Positions 41,210 through 49,904 of a stretch of 64,000 nt of DNA are shown here, one piece after another. The stretch is taken from contig NZ_JAIXTJ010000011.1 in NCBI RefSeq assembly GCF_027483985.1, forward strand, positions 80,204 through 144,203. The letters run 5' to 3'. Numbering within the stretch: position 1 is the stretch's first letter; each line of letters opens with the position of its first letter. The notes under the pieces are model-generated. The model did not search any database. It was given only the letters and a program-made list of their open reading frames with translations, and was not told the DNA's origin. This DNA comes from Flavobacterium sp. GTDB lineage: Bacteria > Bacteroidota > Bacteroidia > Flavobacteriales > Flavobacteriaceae. The translations under genes were made by a program, and so were the position numbers.

Positions 41210-41752
41210 TTGCAAGAAGAAAAAGAATTCATAAAAGAATTACTAGACCCAAAAACGCAAAATGTAGCGTTTCAAAAACTCTTGCGTGATTTTCAAAAAC
41301 CGTTGTACAATCACATTCGAAATATTGTTTTAAATCACGACGATGCTGATGATGTTTTACAAAACACCTTCATCAAAGTTTTTCAATACCTCAAAAATTT
41401 TAAAGGCGATAGCAAACTCTTTTCTTGGATGTATCGAATTGCAACTAATGAAGCTATCACTTTTATCAACAGCAAAGCCAAAAGAAGCGGCACGACCAGT
41501 GAAGCTATGCAAACCAAAATTGTAGAGAATTTACAATCAGACGTCTATTTTGATGGAAACGAAATTCAAATAAAGTTACAAAAAGCCATTGCATTACTTC
41601 CTGAAAAACAACAATTGGTTTTTAAAATGAAATATTTTGAAGAATTAAAATACGAAAATATATCTGAAATCCTAGGAACATCGGTTGGTGCATTGAAAGC
41701 TTCTTACCATCACGCTGTTAAAAAAATTGAAGATTATATGAATACCAATTAA
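41210..41752 (+). CDS. ECF-type RNA polymerase sigma factor
   Basis: 180 residues. Region 2: YNHIRNIVLNHDDADDVLQNTFIKV with the DDVLQ core, LFSWMYRIATNEAITFI. Region 4: ALLPEKQQLVFKMKYFEELKYENIS...VGALKASYHHAVKKI. Start is a TTG at 41210; no in-frame ATG exists between the preceding stop at 41192 and codon 47 of the gene. It heads an operon with a membrane-anchored negative regulator candidate (41786) and a CpxP-like exported protein (42216), which implies envelope-stress signalling. Confidence 0.92.
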   Translation: MQEEKEFIKELLDPKTQNVAFQKLLRDFQKPLYNHIRNIVLNHDDADDVLQNTFIKVFQYLKNFKGDSKLFSWMYRIATNEAITFINSKAKRSGTTSEAMQTKIVENLQSDVYFDGNEIQIKLQKAIALLPEKQQLVFKMKYFEELKYENISEILGTSVGALKASYHHAVKKIEDYMNTN

Positions 41753-41785
41753 ACCTTTTCAAACAAACTTTGTCCAATATACATT

Positions 41786-42205
41786 ATGAATGATTTTAAA
41801 TTAAATACCAACGAGAAAATAACTTCGGGATTCAAAATTCCAGAGGATTACTTTGCTTCTTTTTCTGAAAAAATATTAAACCAAATACCTTCAGAGGAAC
41901 CACAAGTAATTTCATTTTATGCAAAATACAGCAGAATTTTATATGCGGCAGCAGCCATTGTAGTTTTAACACTTAGCATTCCTGTAGCAAACCTACTACA
42001 AAATAATAGTCAAGAAATTGCTTCCAATGAAATTGAAAATTATTTAACGCAACATTCGTCCTTATCGGATGATGATATTGTGAAATTATTAGATGAAGAG
42101 GATATCAAAAATATTGCATTATCAAGTTCAAATGCTATAGAGGAAGATGCCTTAGAAGAAGTACTTTTAAACACCAATCAAATTGAAGATTACATTACAA
42201 ATTAA
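41786..42205 (+). CDS. Putative membrane-anchored anti-sigma factor
   Basis: 139 residues: cytosolic N-terminus of about 50 residues starting MNDFKLNTNEKITSGFKIPE, one membrane helix (ILYAAAAIVVLTLSIPVANLL, about 52-72) and an acidic periplasmic tail. Lies 33 bp after the ECF sigma gene. Size and layout fit an anti-sigma factor, although no ZAS motif is present, so the role is inferred from position. Confidence 0.65.
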   Translation: MNDFKLNTNEKITSGFKIPEDYFASFSEKILNQIPSEEPQVISFYAKYSRILYAAAAIVVLTLSIPVANLLQNNSQEIASNEIENYLTQHSSLSDDDIVKLLDEEDIKNIALSSSNAIEEDALEEVLLNTNQIEDYITN

Positions 42206-42215
42206 ATAAAACAAA

Positions 42216-42674
42216 ATGAAAAAATATAAAATTATCACGCTATTATTGGCCTTTCTAACCATTAGTTCGTATGCACAACCCGGAAATCGATTTAATGAAA
42301 AAAAGGAACAAATTAAATCCTTAAAAGTTGCTTTCATCACAAATGAATTGGATTTGACATCAGAGGAATCTGCTAAATTTTGGCCTTTATACAATGCGTT
42401 TGAAGACAAACAACACGAAATTAGAAAGCAAAAAATGAGAGCTTATATGAGTAAAGCTGATAGTGCTACTGATAAATTAACTGAAAAAGAGGCAACCACA
42501 TTGTTAAGCCAAATGGAAGCTACCGAAGAGGAATTATACCAACTAAAAAAGAAATTTATCGCGAATTTGAAAAATGTAATTCCGGCCACAAAAATTTTAA
42601 AACTTAAAAAAGCGGAAGAAGAATTCAGTAAAAAACTACTGCAACAATACCGCGACAAGAAAAAAAGTAGATAG
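42216..42674 (+). CDS. Periplasmic CpxP/Spy-like sensor of the ECF sigma operon
   Basis: 152 residues with signal peptide ending SSYAQ and a fully helical mature part: LTSEESAKFWPLYNAFEDKQ (a degenerate LTxxQ motif), then a long amphipathic helix to the basic C-terminus. In related genomes such genes are annotated as sensor of ECF-type sigma factor. It would bind misfolded envelope proteins and signal to the upstream membrane protein. Terminator at 42705-42738. Confidence 0.72.
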   Translation: MKKYKIITLLLAFLTISSYAQPGNRFNEKKEQIKSLKVAFITNELDLTSEESAKFWPLYNAFEDKQHEIRKQKMRAYMSKADSATDKLTEKEATTLLSQMEATEEELYQLKKKFIANLKNVIPATKILKLKKAEEEFSKKLLQQYRDKKKSR

Positions 42675-42704
42675 TAGTTTAGCTCTTAAAATTTAATATA
42701 AAAG

Positions 42705-42738
42705 TAAAAAGTGATTTTCGATTGAAGGTCACTTTTTT
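42705..42738. terminator. Terminator after the ECF operon
   Basis: AAAAAGTGA / TCACTTTTT with a 14-nt loop and T-run; also lies 22 bp from the stop of the convergent gene at 42760. Confidence 0.7.
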
Positions 42739-42759
42739 TATGCTACTTACTATATCTTA

Positions 42760-43809
42760 TTATTCAAAAGTAATTTTCACGATTTTGTCTTTACCAGCAG
42801 CAATTGCGGTAGTTCTGTTTATGAACCTAATGGTATATAGCGAGGCATCAGTGCTAAATTGTGACCAAGTTGTTCCGCTATCGTTGGAATAAAACAAACC
42901 ACTTATGCCCACTGAAACCAATTCTTTACCCTTACCATTTGGAACAAATTGAACGCAAGAAGTATATCCAAATCCGGTGTTCTCGCCTACTAATTTCCAA
43001 GTTTTTCCGCCATTGGTTGTTAGTGCTTTATTTTGAAAATTTTGTTTTGGTTTTTCATAATTTCCACCTGCAATAAATCCTATTTTATTGTCATAAAAGT
43101 CGGCTGTAAAAATTCCGGTCATTGCTTCACCTTGAACAATTGGTGTTTCATAAACACTCCAAGTAATACCTTTATCTGGCGAATAAAAAACTCTTGATTT
43201 TTTGCCACCAGAAACCAACCAAGTATTTGTTCCTTTGATGATAATATTAGTATTACTTGCTGCAAATGCCGCTTCGCCTTCGTTCATTGCTGGTAAATTT
43301 TTACACGGAATTTTGTTCCAAGTTGTTCCGCCATCACGAGTTATTAGCATACAAAAACAATTTTCAATTGGATCACCAATGGCTATTCCTTCTTGATCAT
43401 TCCAAAATTGCATACTATCATAAAAAACCTTTTCGTTTTGTTCTTGATGCACCAAAGTCTTCTGTTGCAAATCTTTTGAAAACTTATAAAGCAATGCAGG
43501 AGTTCCAACATTTAAAATAAAAATGGAAGTTGTCGTTTGAGCGATACTTCTAAATTCTAGTTTTAGTGAATCTTTATTTATTTTTCGTTCCATTTTGCTA
43601 GCATTGGTTAAACTAACAAATCCTACCCTATTTTTATCGGCTGCATACCATACTTTATCTGAACTAACTGTAATTGGTCGAATACTAATTTTGTCCTTTA
43701 AAATAGTGTCTATCTTGGCTTTTGTGAAAAAAGTATGATCAGCAATTTGAGCCGATTTACAAGAAGTCAAAACAACTGAAAGCAACAATAAAAAAAGAGA
43801 TTTTTTCAT
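42760..43809 (-). CDS. Lipoprotein with BNR/Asp-box beta-propeller (YCF48/sialidase-like)
   Basis: 349 residues. Lipobox LTSC (Cys17). Four Asp-box motifs SxDxGxTW: TRDGGTTW, SPDKGITW, TTNGGKTW and SNDSGTTW, spread through the protein, so a six- or seven-bladed propeller. This matches YCF48-like or exo-alpha-sialidase-like oxidoreductase-annotated lipoproteins. No sialidase catalytic arginine triad is evident, so it is probably a binding or assembly protein. Confidence 0.82.
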   Translation of the reverse strand: MKKSLFLLLLSVVLTSCKSAQIADHTFFTKAKIDTILKDKISIRPITVSSDKVWYAADKNRVGFVSLTNASKMERKINKDSLKLEFRSIAQTTTSIFILNVGTPALLYKFSKDLQQKTLVHQEQNEKVFYDSMQFWNDQEGIAIGDPIENCFCMLITRDGGTTWNKIPCKNLPAMNEGEAAFAASNTNIIIKGTNTWLVSGGKKSRVFYSPDKGITWSVYETPIVQGEAMTGIFTADFYDNKIGFIAGGNYEKPKQNFQNKALTTNGGKTWKLVGENTGFGYTSCVQFVPNGKGKELVSVGISGLFYSNDSGTTWSQFSTDASLYTIRFINRTTAIAAGKDKIVKITFE

Positions 43810-43938
43810 AAAATATAATCTGTTAACCGTGCTAAAATACGATATAATTTTGTGTTAATGATTTGTGAATAAAAAATCTTGGCACAAAAATTGGTTTATG
43901 CTAACAAATGCTATTATAAACCTTTAATACTTTGTGTT

Positions 43939-45306
43939 ATGAAATCAAAAATATTTTTTTCGACAGTAATGAGTTTGCTATTTGCAGGTTCATTTGCCCA
44001 AGACAGAACAACTGTAAATGCTACAAGTTCTGAAATTAGTGACAACTTAGATTTAAAAGCTATTGCTTCTATTTTTGGTGAATCTAAAAATTTAGAAGAT
44101 TTTGAAAATCGAATCAACGATCCTAAAGCCCAAATTTCTAATTTAGATTTAAATAATGATAATCAAGTTGATTATTTGAGAGTTATTGAATCGGTTGAAG
44201 GAAGAACCCATTTAATTGTAGTACAATCGGTTTTAGGTCGTGATCAATTTCAAGATGTTTGCACCGTTGAAGTAGAGAAAGACGCCAACAATCGTGTACA
44301 AGTGCAAGTCGTTGGTGACGTTTATATGTATGGAAGTAACTACATCTACGAACCAGTTTATGTAAACGTACCAGTAATTTATAATTATTTCTGGGTTCCA
44401 AATTACCGTCCATATTGTTCAAGTTGGTATTGGGGTTACTATCCAAGCTATTATACTTATTGGAGTCCTTGTCCGGTTTTTAGATACCGTCACAACATTG
44501 GTTTATGGATTAATTTCAGTCACCAATACAATTATGTAAATTACAGAAGATGTCACGTTGCTTACAATAATTACTATGGTAGAAGAGCTAATTATTGCGA
44601 AAGACAATATCCAACTCGTTCTTTCGGTCACAGAAATTCAGGTTACACTAACCGATATGAATTGGATAGAACAAGAACCACAAGAGACGTTGCGTTCAAC
44701 AATACGAGAAATAACGGCATCACAAGAGGCAATGCAACAAATGGAACAGTAAGAGAAAATGCAACTTATGGTGGAGTTAGAACTAATAACAATACCATCA
44801 GAAACAATTCATCTGAAACTATAAGAAGTACGTCACCTGTAAGAGAAAATAATGTTTATGGCGGCGTCAGAACTAACAACAATACCATCAGAAACAATTC
44901 ATCTGAAACTGTTAGAGAAATTAGTCCTGTAAGAGAAAATAATGTTTATGGTGGCGTTAGAACTAGTAACAATACCATCAGAAACAATTCATCTGAAACT
45001 GTGAGAAGCACATCGCCTGTTAGAGAAAATGCAACTTATGGTGGCGTTAGAACTAATAACAATACTATCAGAAACAATTCATCTGAAACTGTGAGAAGTA
45101 CATCGCCTGTAAGAGAAAATAATTCTTTTGGCGGCGTTCGACCTTCTAGTGAAACAGTAAGAAGCGCTCCAACGACAAGAGGAAATTCTTATGAGCCATC
45201 AAGAAGTGCCTCAACATCAAGAAGTACTGGTGTAGAAAGAAGTTCAAGTAGTTCATCAAGAGGTGGAAATTCATCAGATAGAGGTGGAAATTCAGGTAGA
45301 AGATAA
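43939..45306 (+). CDS. Exported protein with Tyr/Trp-rich core and 30-residue tandem repeats
   Basis: 455 residues from ATG 43939 (MKSKIFFSTVMSLLFAGSFAQ, signal peptide); the earlier start at 43879 would add 20 residues before it. The N-terminal domain (about 30-130) contains NLDLNNDNQVDYLRVIESVEG, an EF-hand-like D-x-N-x-D loop, and a VQVVGDVYMYGSNY strand. A Tyr/Trp/Pro-rich segment follows (about 130-230). The C-terminus holds four exact 30-residue repeats with consensus RENNVYGGVRTNNNTIRNNS plus SETVRSTSPV, then a Ser/Arg/Gly tail. Unknown function; repeats suggest a surface or matrix protein. Confidence 0.8.
   Translation: MKSKIFFSTVMSLLFAGSFAQDRTTVNATSSEISDNLDLKAIASIFGESKNLEDFENRINDPKAQISNLDLNNDNQVDYLRVIESVEGRTHLIVVQSVLGRDQFQDVCTVEVEKDANNRVQVQVVGDVYMYGSNYIYEPVYVNVPVIYNYFWVPNYRPYCSSWYWGYYPSYYTYWSPCPVFRYRHNIGLWINFSHQYNYVNYRRCHVAYNNYYGRRANYCERQYPTRSFGHRNSGYTNRYELDRTRTTRDVAFNNTRNNGITRGNATNGTVRENATYGGVRTNNNTIRNNSSETIRSTSPVRENNVYGGVRTNNNTIRNNSSETVREISPVRENNVYGGVRTSNNTIRNNSSETVRSTSPVRENATYGGVRTNNNTIRNNSSETVRSTSPVRENNSFGGVRPSSETVRSAPTTRGNSYEPSRSASTSRSTGVERSSSSSSRGGNSSDRGGNSGRR
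44749..45108 (+). repeat. Four in-frame 90-bp tandem repeats
   Basis: Unit starts at 44749, 44839, 44929 and 45019 with GTWAGAGAAAAT, plus a partial fifth from 45109. Exact 90-bp spacing and reading frame kept; differences are a handful of substitutions per unit. Copy number is likely to vary by slippage. Confidence 0.85.
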
Positions 45307-45330
45307 TCTATAATTAATATAAACTAGGAA

Positions 45331-45357
45331 GCATCGAAAATATTCGATGCTTTTTTT
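45331..45357 (+). terminator. Terminator after the repeat protein
   Basis: GCATCGAA / TTCGATGC with a 4-nt loop, then seven T. Confidence 0.8.
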
Positions 45358-45378
45358 ATTTCAAATTGCTAAAATGAA

Positions 45379-45386
45379 TAACTTTG
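45379..45386 (+). promoter_or_regulatory. -7 promoter box for kup
   Basis: TAACTTTG fits TAnnTTTG, 20 nt before the ATG at 45407. Confidence 0.55.
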
Positions 45387-45406
45387 CATTCTTTTATTAA
45401 TTAATT

Positions 45407-47383
45407 ATGAGCTCACACAGCCATCAAAACATTCACAGCAAGTTATCTACTGCTGGATTATTAGTTACACTAGGAATCATTTTTGGAGATATTGGTACTT
45501 CGCCTTTATATGTTATGAAAGCCATTCTTGGCCAATATGCCATAACATCTGATATCGTTTTAGGAGGAATTTCTTGTATTTTCTGGACGCTTACTTTGCA
45601 AACAACTTTAAAGTACGTAATCATCACCTTAAGCGCCGATAACCACGGTGAAGGTGGGATTTTTGCGTTGTTTGCCTTAGTTAAAAAAACAAAAATTAAA
45701 TGGTTAATCGTACCCGCAATCATCGGAGGAAGTACACTGTTAGCTGACGGTATCATAACGCCACCTATTTCTGTTTCATCAGCAGTAGAAGGTCTTAAAA
45801 TCTTTAAACCAGAATTAAATACCATTCCGATTGTTATCGTTATTCTGTGTATTCTATTTATTATTCAACAATACGGAACCAAATTAGTTGGTAAGTTTTT
45901 TGCTCCAATGATGTTGATTTGGTTTACAATGTTAGGTGTATTGGGAAGCATTCAATTGGTACAAAATTTATCAGTTTTCAAAGCGCTAAATCCCTATTAC
46001 GCTTATAATTTATTATCTGCACATCCAGAAGGTTTCTTTGTTTTAGGCGCGGTATTTTTATGTACAACTGGTGCGGAAGCATTGTACTCTGATATGGGAC
46101 ATTGCGGTAGAAAAAACATCAGAGTAAGTTGGATTTTTGTAAAAATAATGCTTTTGTTAAACTACTTTGGTCAAGGAGCTTATTTGATATCTCACGAAGG
46201 AAGTACATTACAACAATTAGGCGGTAAAAATGCAAATCCTTTTTACTTAGTTATGGAAACTTGGTTTCAACCAATTGGTGTTGTGATTGCAACTTTAGCA
46301 GCAGTTATTGCCTCTCAAGCATTAATTAGTGGATCGTTTACCTTAATTAACGAAGCTATGCGCTTGAATTTCTGGCCAAAAGCTAGAATTAAATATCCAA
46401 CCGAAGAAAAAGGTCAGTTGTATATTCCGTCAATAAATTGGTTGTTACTTGTTGGTTGTATTGGTATCGTTTTATACTTCAAAGAATCTAGCAATATGGA
46501 ACACGCTTATGGTCTAGCTATTGTGTTAACGATGATTATGACCACTGTTTTGCTAAATTTTTATTTGATAATGAAGCGCGTTAAAATGTACTTCATCATA
46601 CCATTAATTACGCTATATTTAGTTATCGAATTCTGTTTCTTATACGCTAACGTAACCAAATTTTTACACGGAGGTTTTGTAACATTAATCATTGCTGTAA
46701 TATTAATTTCGATAATGTCAACTTGGTATTTGGCCAAACAAATTAGTAAAAACTACACTAAAATTGTAAAAATAGAAGACTATAAAAAAGTACTAGCTGA
46801 ACTAAGTGTCGATTTATCGATTCCGAAATATGCTACACACCTTGTATATATGACCAACTCTATGCGAAGTGATGAAATAGAGGAAAAAGTGATGTATTCG
46901 ATCTTGCAAAAAAGACCAAAAAGAGCTGATATTTATTGGTTTATTCACGTAAACATTTTAAGTGAACCTTACAAAAAAGAATATCGCGTTACTGAAATTG
47001 TTCAGGATGATATTTACAGAATTGATTTCTACCTTGGCTTTAGAGAACCAACTAAAATCAATTTGATGTTCAAACAAGTAATTAAAGATATGGTGCAACG
47101 CGGCGAAGTTGATATCACCAGTCGTTATGAATCATTGAACAAAAATAATATTATTGGAGATTTCAAATTTGTTCTTTCAGAGAAATTCTTGTCTAACGAT
47201 AGTGATTTAACCTTCTTTGAAAACACCGTGATGGGTGGTTACTTCTTTATGAAAAAATTCAGTTTGTCAGAAGAAAAAGGTTTTGGTTTAGACAGTAGCT
47301 CGGTTAAAGTGGAACAATTTCCGCTGGTACTTCACGCTCCAGAAAAAATTGAAATGAGACGCATTGAATGTAAATCAAATTAA
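45407..47383 (+). CDS. kup: Kup-type potassium transporter
   Basis: 658 residues with twelve transmembrane helices and a C-terminal cytosolic domain of about 200 residues. Family signature GDIGTSPLYV near residue 27, a CIFWTLTLQTTLKYVIITL helix and DNHGEGGIFALFALVK. A proton-coupled low-affinity K+ importer. Full length; promoter 45379-45386 and terminator 47402-47447 show it is monocistronic. Confidence 0.95.
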   Translation: MSSHSHQNIHSKLSTAGLLVTLGIIFGDIGTSPLYVMKAILGQYAITSDIVLGGISCIFWTLTLQTTLKYVIITLSADNHGEGGIFALFALVKKTKIKWLIVPAIIGGSTLLADGIITPPISVSSAVEGLKIFKPELNTIPIVIVILCILFIIQQYGTKLVGKFFAPMMLIWFTMLGVLGSIQLVQNLSVFKALNPYYAYNLLSAHPEGFFVLGAVFLCTTGAEALYSDMGHCGRKNIRVSWIFVKIMLLLNYFGQGAYLISHEGSTLQQLGGKNANPFYLVMETWFQPIGVVIATLAAVIASQALISGSFTLINEAMRLNFWPKARIKYPTEEKGQLYIPSINWLLLVGCIGIVLYFKESSNMEHAYGLAIVLTMIMTTVLLNFYLIMKRVKMYFIIPLITLYLVIEFCFLYANVTKFLHGGFVTLIIAVILISIMSTWYLAKQISKNYTKIVKIEDYKKVLAELSVDLSIPKYATHLVYMTNSMRSDEIEEKVMYSILQKRPKRADIYWFIHVNILSEPYKKEYRVTEIVQDDIYRIDFYLGFREPTKINLMFKQVIKDMVQRGEVDITSRYESLNKNNIIGDFKFVLSEKFLSNDSDLTFFENTVMGGYFFMKKFSLSEEKGFGLDSSSVKVEQFPLVLHAPEKIEMRRIECKSN

Positions 47384-47401
47384 ATTCATTTAAATACCCT
47401 G

Positions 47402-47447
47402 AAAAAGTATTCGTTAAACACAAGAAGTTTTAATGAATACTTTTTTT
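47402..47447 (+). terminator. Terminator after kup
   Basis: AAAAAGTATTC pairs with GAATACTTTTT across a 22-nt loop, with a T-run following. Confidence 0.7.
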
Positions 47448-47464
47448 GTTTCTATTAAAAGCAA

Positions 47465-47472
47465 TACCTTTG
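47465..47472 (+). promoter_or_regulatory. -7 promoter box for the RNA methyltransferase
   Basis: TACCTTTG fits TAnnTTTG, 18 nt before the ATG at 47491. Confidence 0.5.
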
Positions 47473-47490
47473 CAAGCTGATTAAAAAACA

Positions 47491-48705
47491 ATGAGATTAC
47501 ATAGAAATTTAGTTTACACCACAATAGATTCTTTGAACGCAATTTTCAATGAAGGAGAATACGCCGATAAAGTCGTTGCACGTGCATTAAAAAAAGACAA
47601 ACGTTGGGGAAGTTCCGATAGAAAATTTGTCGCAGAAACCATTTACGAAATTGTAAGATGGAAACGATTATATTCAGAAATTGCTGCTGTTAAAGAACCC
47701 TTTGATAGAGATGATTTGTGGAGAGTATTTGCCGTTTGGGCTGTATTACGCGGTTATCCAATTCCAGATTGGAGACAACTTGAAGGAACACCTGAACGAA
47801 AAATTAAAGGAAAATTCGACGAGTTATCTAAAATAAGAAAAATGCGTGAATCGATTCCTGATTGGATGGATGAAGTGGGTATTGCTGAACTTGGCGAAGA
47901 ACTTTGGACCAAAGAAATTGCAGCTCAAAATCAACAAGCCAAAGTAATCCTGAGAGTTAATACATTAAAAACTACGAAAGAAAAACTTCGTGCCATTTTA
48001 ATGGATTTAAATATCGAAACGGAATTCCTAAAAGACCAACCCGATGCTTTGGTTCTTACTGAAAGAGCTAACGTATTTTTAACCGATGCTTTTAAAGAAG
48101 GCCTATTTGAAGTTCAGGATGCCTCTTCTCAATTAGTAGCAAGATTTCTAGATGTTCAACCAGGTATGCGTGTGGTTGACACTTGCGCTGGTGCTGGAGG
48201 AAAAACGCTTCATATGGCTTCATTAATGGAAAACAAAGGCCAATTAATCGCAATGGATTTGTATGAAAGCAAATTAAAGCAATTAAAACTACGAGCTAAA
48301 AGAAATGGTGCTTTTAATATTGAATACCGCATAATTGATACCACAAAAGTGATTAAAAAACTGCACGAAAAAGCAGATAGAGTTTTGATTGATGCACCTT
48401 GCAGCGGTTTAGGAGTTTTAAAAAGAAATCCCGATGCTAAATGGAAATTACAACCTGAATTTATCGATAATATCAGAAAAGTGCAAGCTGAAGTGCTAGA
48501 AAGCTATTCTAAAATAGTAAAACCAGGTGGGAAATTAGTTTATGCTACTTGCTCGGTTTTACCTTCTGAAAATCAGGAACAAATTAAGAAATTCTTAAGT
48601 ACTGAAATCGGAAAAAGCTTTACCTTTGTCAAAGATTCAAAAGTATTAGCTTCAGAATCAGGCTTTGACGGATTTTATATGGCACTTTTAGAACGAAAAT
48701 TATAA
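47491..48705 (+). CDS. rRNA cytosine-C5 methyltransferase (RsmB/NSUN family)
   Basis: 404 residues. A helical N-terminal NusB-like part, then a Rossmann methyltransferase domain: VVDTCAGAGGKTLHMA (SAM-binding), LIDAPCSGLGVLKRNP (motif IV, with the release Cys) and LVYATCSVLPSENQEQI (motif VI, catalytic TCS). Both catalytic cysteines are present. It methylates C5 of cytosine in 16S rRNA. The T9SS endonuclease gene follows after 8 bp. Confidence 0.92.
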   Translation: MRLHRNLVYTTIDSLNAIFNEGEYADKVVARALKKDKRWGSSDRKFVAETIYEIVRWKRLYSEIAAVKEPFDRDDLWRVFAVWAVLRGYPIPDWRQLEGTPERKIKGKFDELSKIRKMRESIPDWMDEVGIAELGEELWTKEIAAQNQQAKVILRVNTLKTTKEKLRAILMDLNIETEFLKDQPDALVLTERANVFLTDAFKEGLFEVQDASSQLVARFLDVQPGMRVVDTCAGAGGKTLHMASLMENKGQLIAMDLYESKLKQLKLRAKRNGAFNIEYRIIDTTKVIKKLHEKADRVLIDAPCSGLGVLKRNPDAKWKLQPEFIDNIRKVQAEVLESYSKIVKPGGKLVYATCSVLPSENQEQIKKFLSTEIGKSFTFVKDSKVLASESGFDGFYMALLERKL

Positions 48706-48713
48706 AAATTACT

Positions 48714-49847
48714 ATGAAAAATAATTATACCTTATTACTAATCTTACTTTCAAGTTGGTGTTTTGCACAAATACCAAACGGATATTACAATTCCGCAACA
48801 GGTTCAGGTTACACACTTAAAACACAATTAAAAACAAGAATTACAACGGGTCATATCGATCAAGGTTATGGCGCGCTTTGGAATTTATATACACAATCGG
48901 CTTTTAGAGATAACTATTATGAAAATAATGGTTCCCTTTTAGATATGTATTCTGAAAATCCTACCGGAACTGACGCATACGAATACACCTCTACTGGACA
49001 ACAATGTGGTTCTTATAGTGGTGAAGGTGATTGCTATAACAGAGAACATCTTGTACCACAATCTTACTTTGATGGCTTTCAAGTAGATCCGATGAAGAAC
49101 GATCCTTTTCACGTAGTGCCATCTGACGGAAAAGTAAATGGTGACCGAAATAACTTCCCTTTTGGTGTTGTTGCTTCAGGAAGTTATGTTTCTTCTAATG
49201 GTTCTAAAAGAGGAACAAATGCCGTTAATGGTTTTTCTAACTACGCTGGAACAGTATTTGAACCAATCGATGCATTTAAAGGTGATGTAGCTCGTGCTTA
49301 CTTCTACTTTGCTACACGCTACGAAGATTTTATGGATGACTTTTACAATGCTGCCAATGCTAATTCTTGTCAAGCCAAAAACATGTTTGATGGTTCAACC
49401 AATAAAGTTTTTAGCGATAATTTCATTCTACTGTTAATTAAATGGCATTTGCAAGATCCGGTTTCACCAAAAGAAATCGCTCAGAATAATGCGATATATA
49501 ATTTCCAAGGCAACAGAAATCCGTTTATTGATAATCCAAATTATGTTTGTGCTATCTGGAGTGCTCAATGTGCTACAGTAAACGCTCTTGCTAACGATTC
49601 ATTCGAAATGAGTTCTAATGTTACTGTTTATCCAAATCCATCTAACGATCAAAAAATTAACATCAACAGTTCAGTTGCCATCGACACTATTGAAGTAGTA
49701 AATGTTAACGGACAAATTATCAGACAAATCAATAATCCTACATTTGATAACAATACTTTTAGTATTGAAAATTTATCTCAAGGATTTTACTTTTTGAAGT
49801 TAACATCGAATAATCAATCGATTACTAAGAAAATTATCATCAACTAA
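48714..49847 (+). CDS. Endonuclease I family nuclease with T9SS C-terminal domain
   Basis: 377 residues. Signal peptide ending WCFAQ; a beta-beta-alpha-metal nuclease core with YNREHLVPQSYF (about 104-115, catalytic His and Asn) and the downstream DPFHVVPSDGKVNGDRNNFPFG metal/DNA-binding stretch. Residues from about 296 are a type A T9SS sorting domain (VYPNPSNDQKININS...GFYFLKLTSNNQSITKKIIIN). A secreted, non-specific DNA/RNA nuclease for nutrient scavenging or biofilm DNA. Only 8 bp after the RNA methyltransferase gene, so probably in its operon. Confidence 0.93.
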   Translation: MKNNYTLLLILLSSWCFAQIPNGYYNSATGSGYTLKTQLKTRITTGHIDQGYGALWNLYTQSAFRDNYYENNGSLLDMYSENPTGTDAYEYTSTGQQCGSYSGEGDCYNREHLVPQSYFDGFQVDPMKNDPFHVVPSDGKVNGDRNNFPFGVVASGSYVSSNGSKRGTNAVNGFSNYAGTVFEPIDAFKGDVARAYFYFATRYEDFMDDFYNAANANSCQAKNMFDGSTNKVFSDNFILLLIKWHLQDPVSPKEIAQNNAIYNFQGNRNPFIDNPNYVCAIWSAQCATVNALANDSFEMSSNVTVYPNPSNDQKININSSVAIDTIEVVNVNGQIIRQINNPTFDNNTFSIENLSQGFYFLKLTSNNQSITKKIIIN

Positions 49848-49866
49848 GAAGATAAAATATTTGCAT

Positions 49867-49904
49867 AAAAAAAGACCTTTAGAAATCCTAAAGGTCTTTT
49901 TTTT
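49867..49904. terminator. Bidirectional terminator between convergent genes
   Basis: AAAAGACCTTTAG / CTAAAGGTCTTTT with a 5-nt loop and T/A-runs on both sides, between stops at 49847 (plus) and 49903 (minus). Confidence 0.8.
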
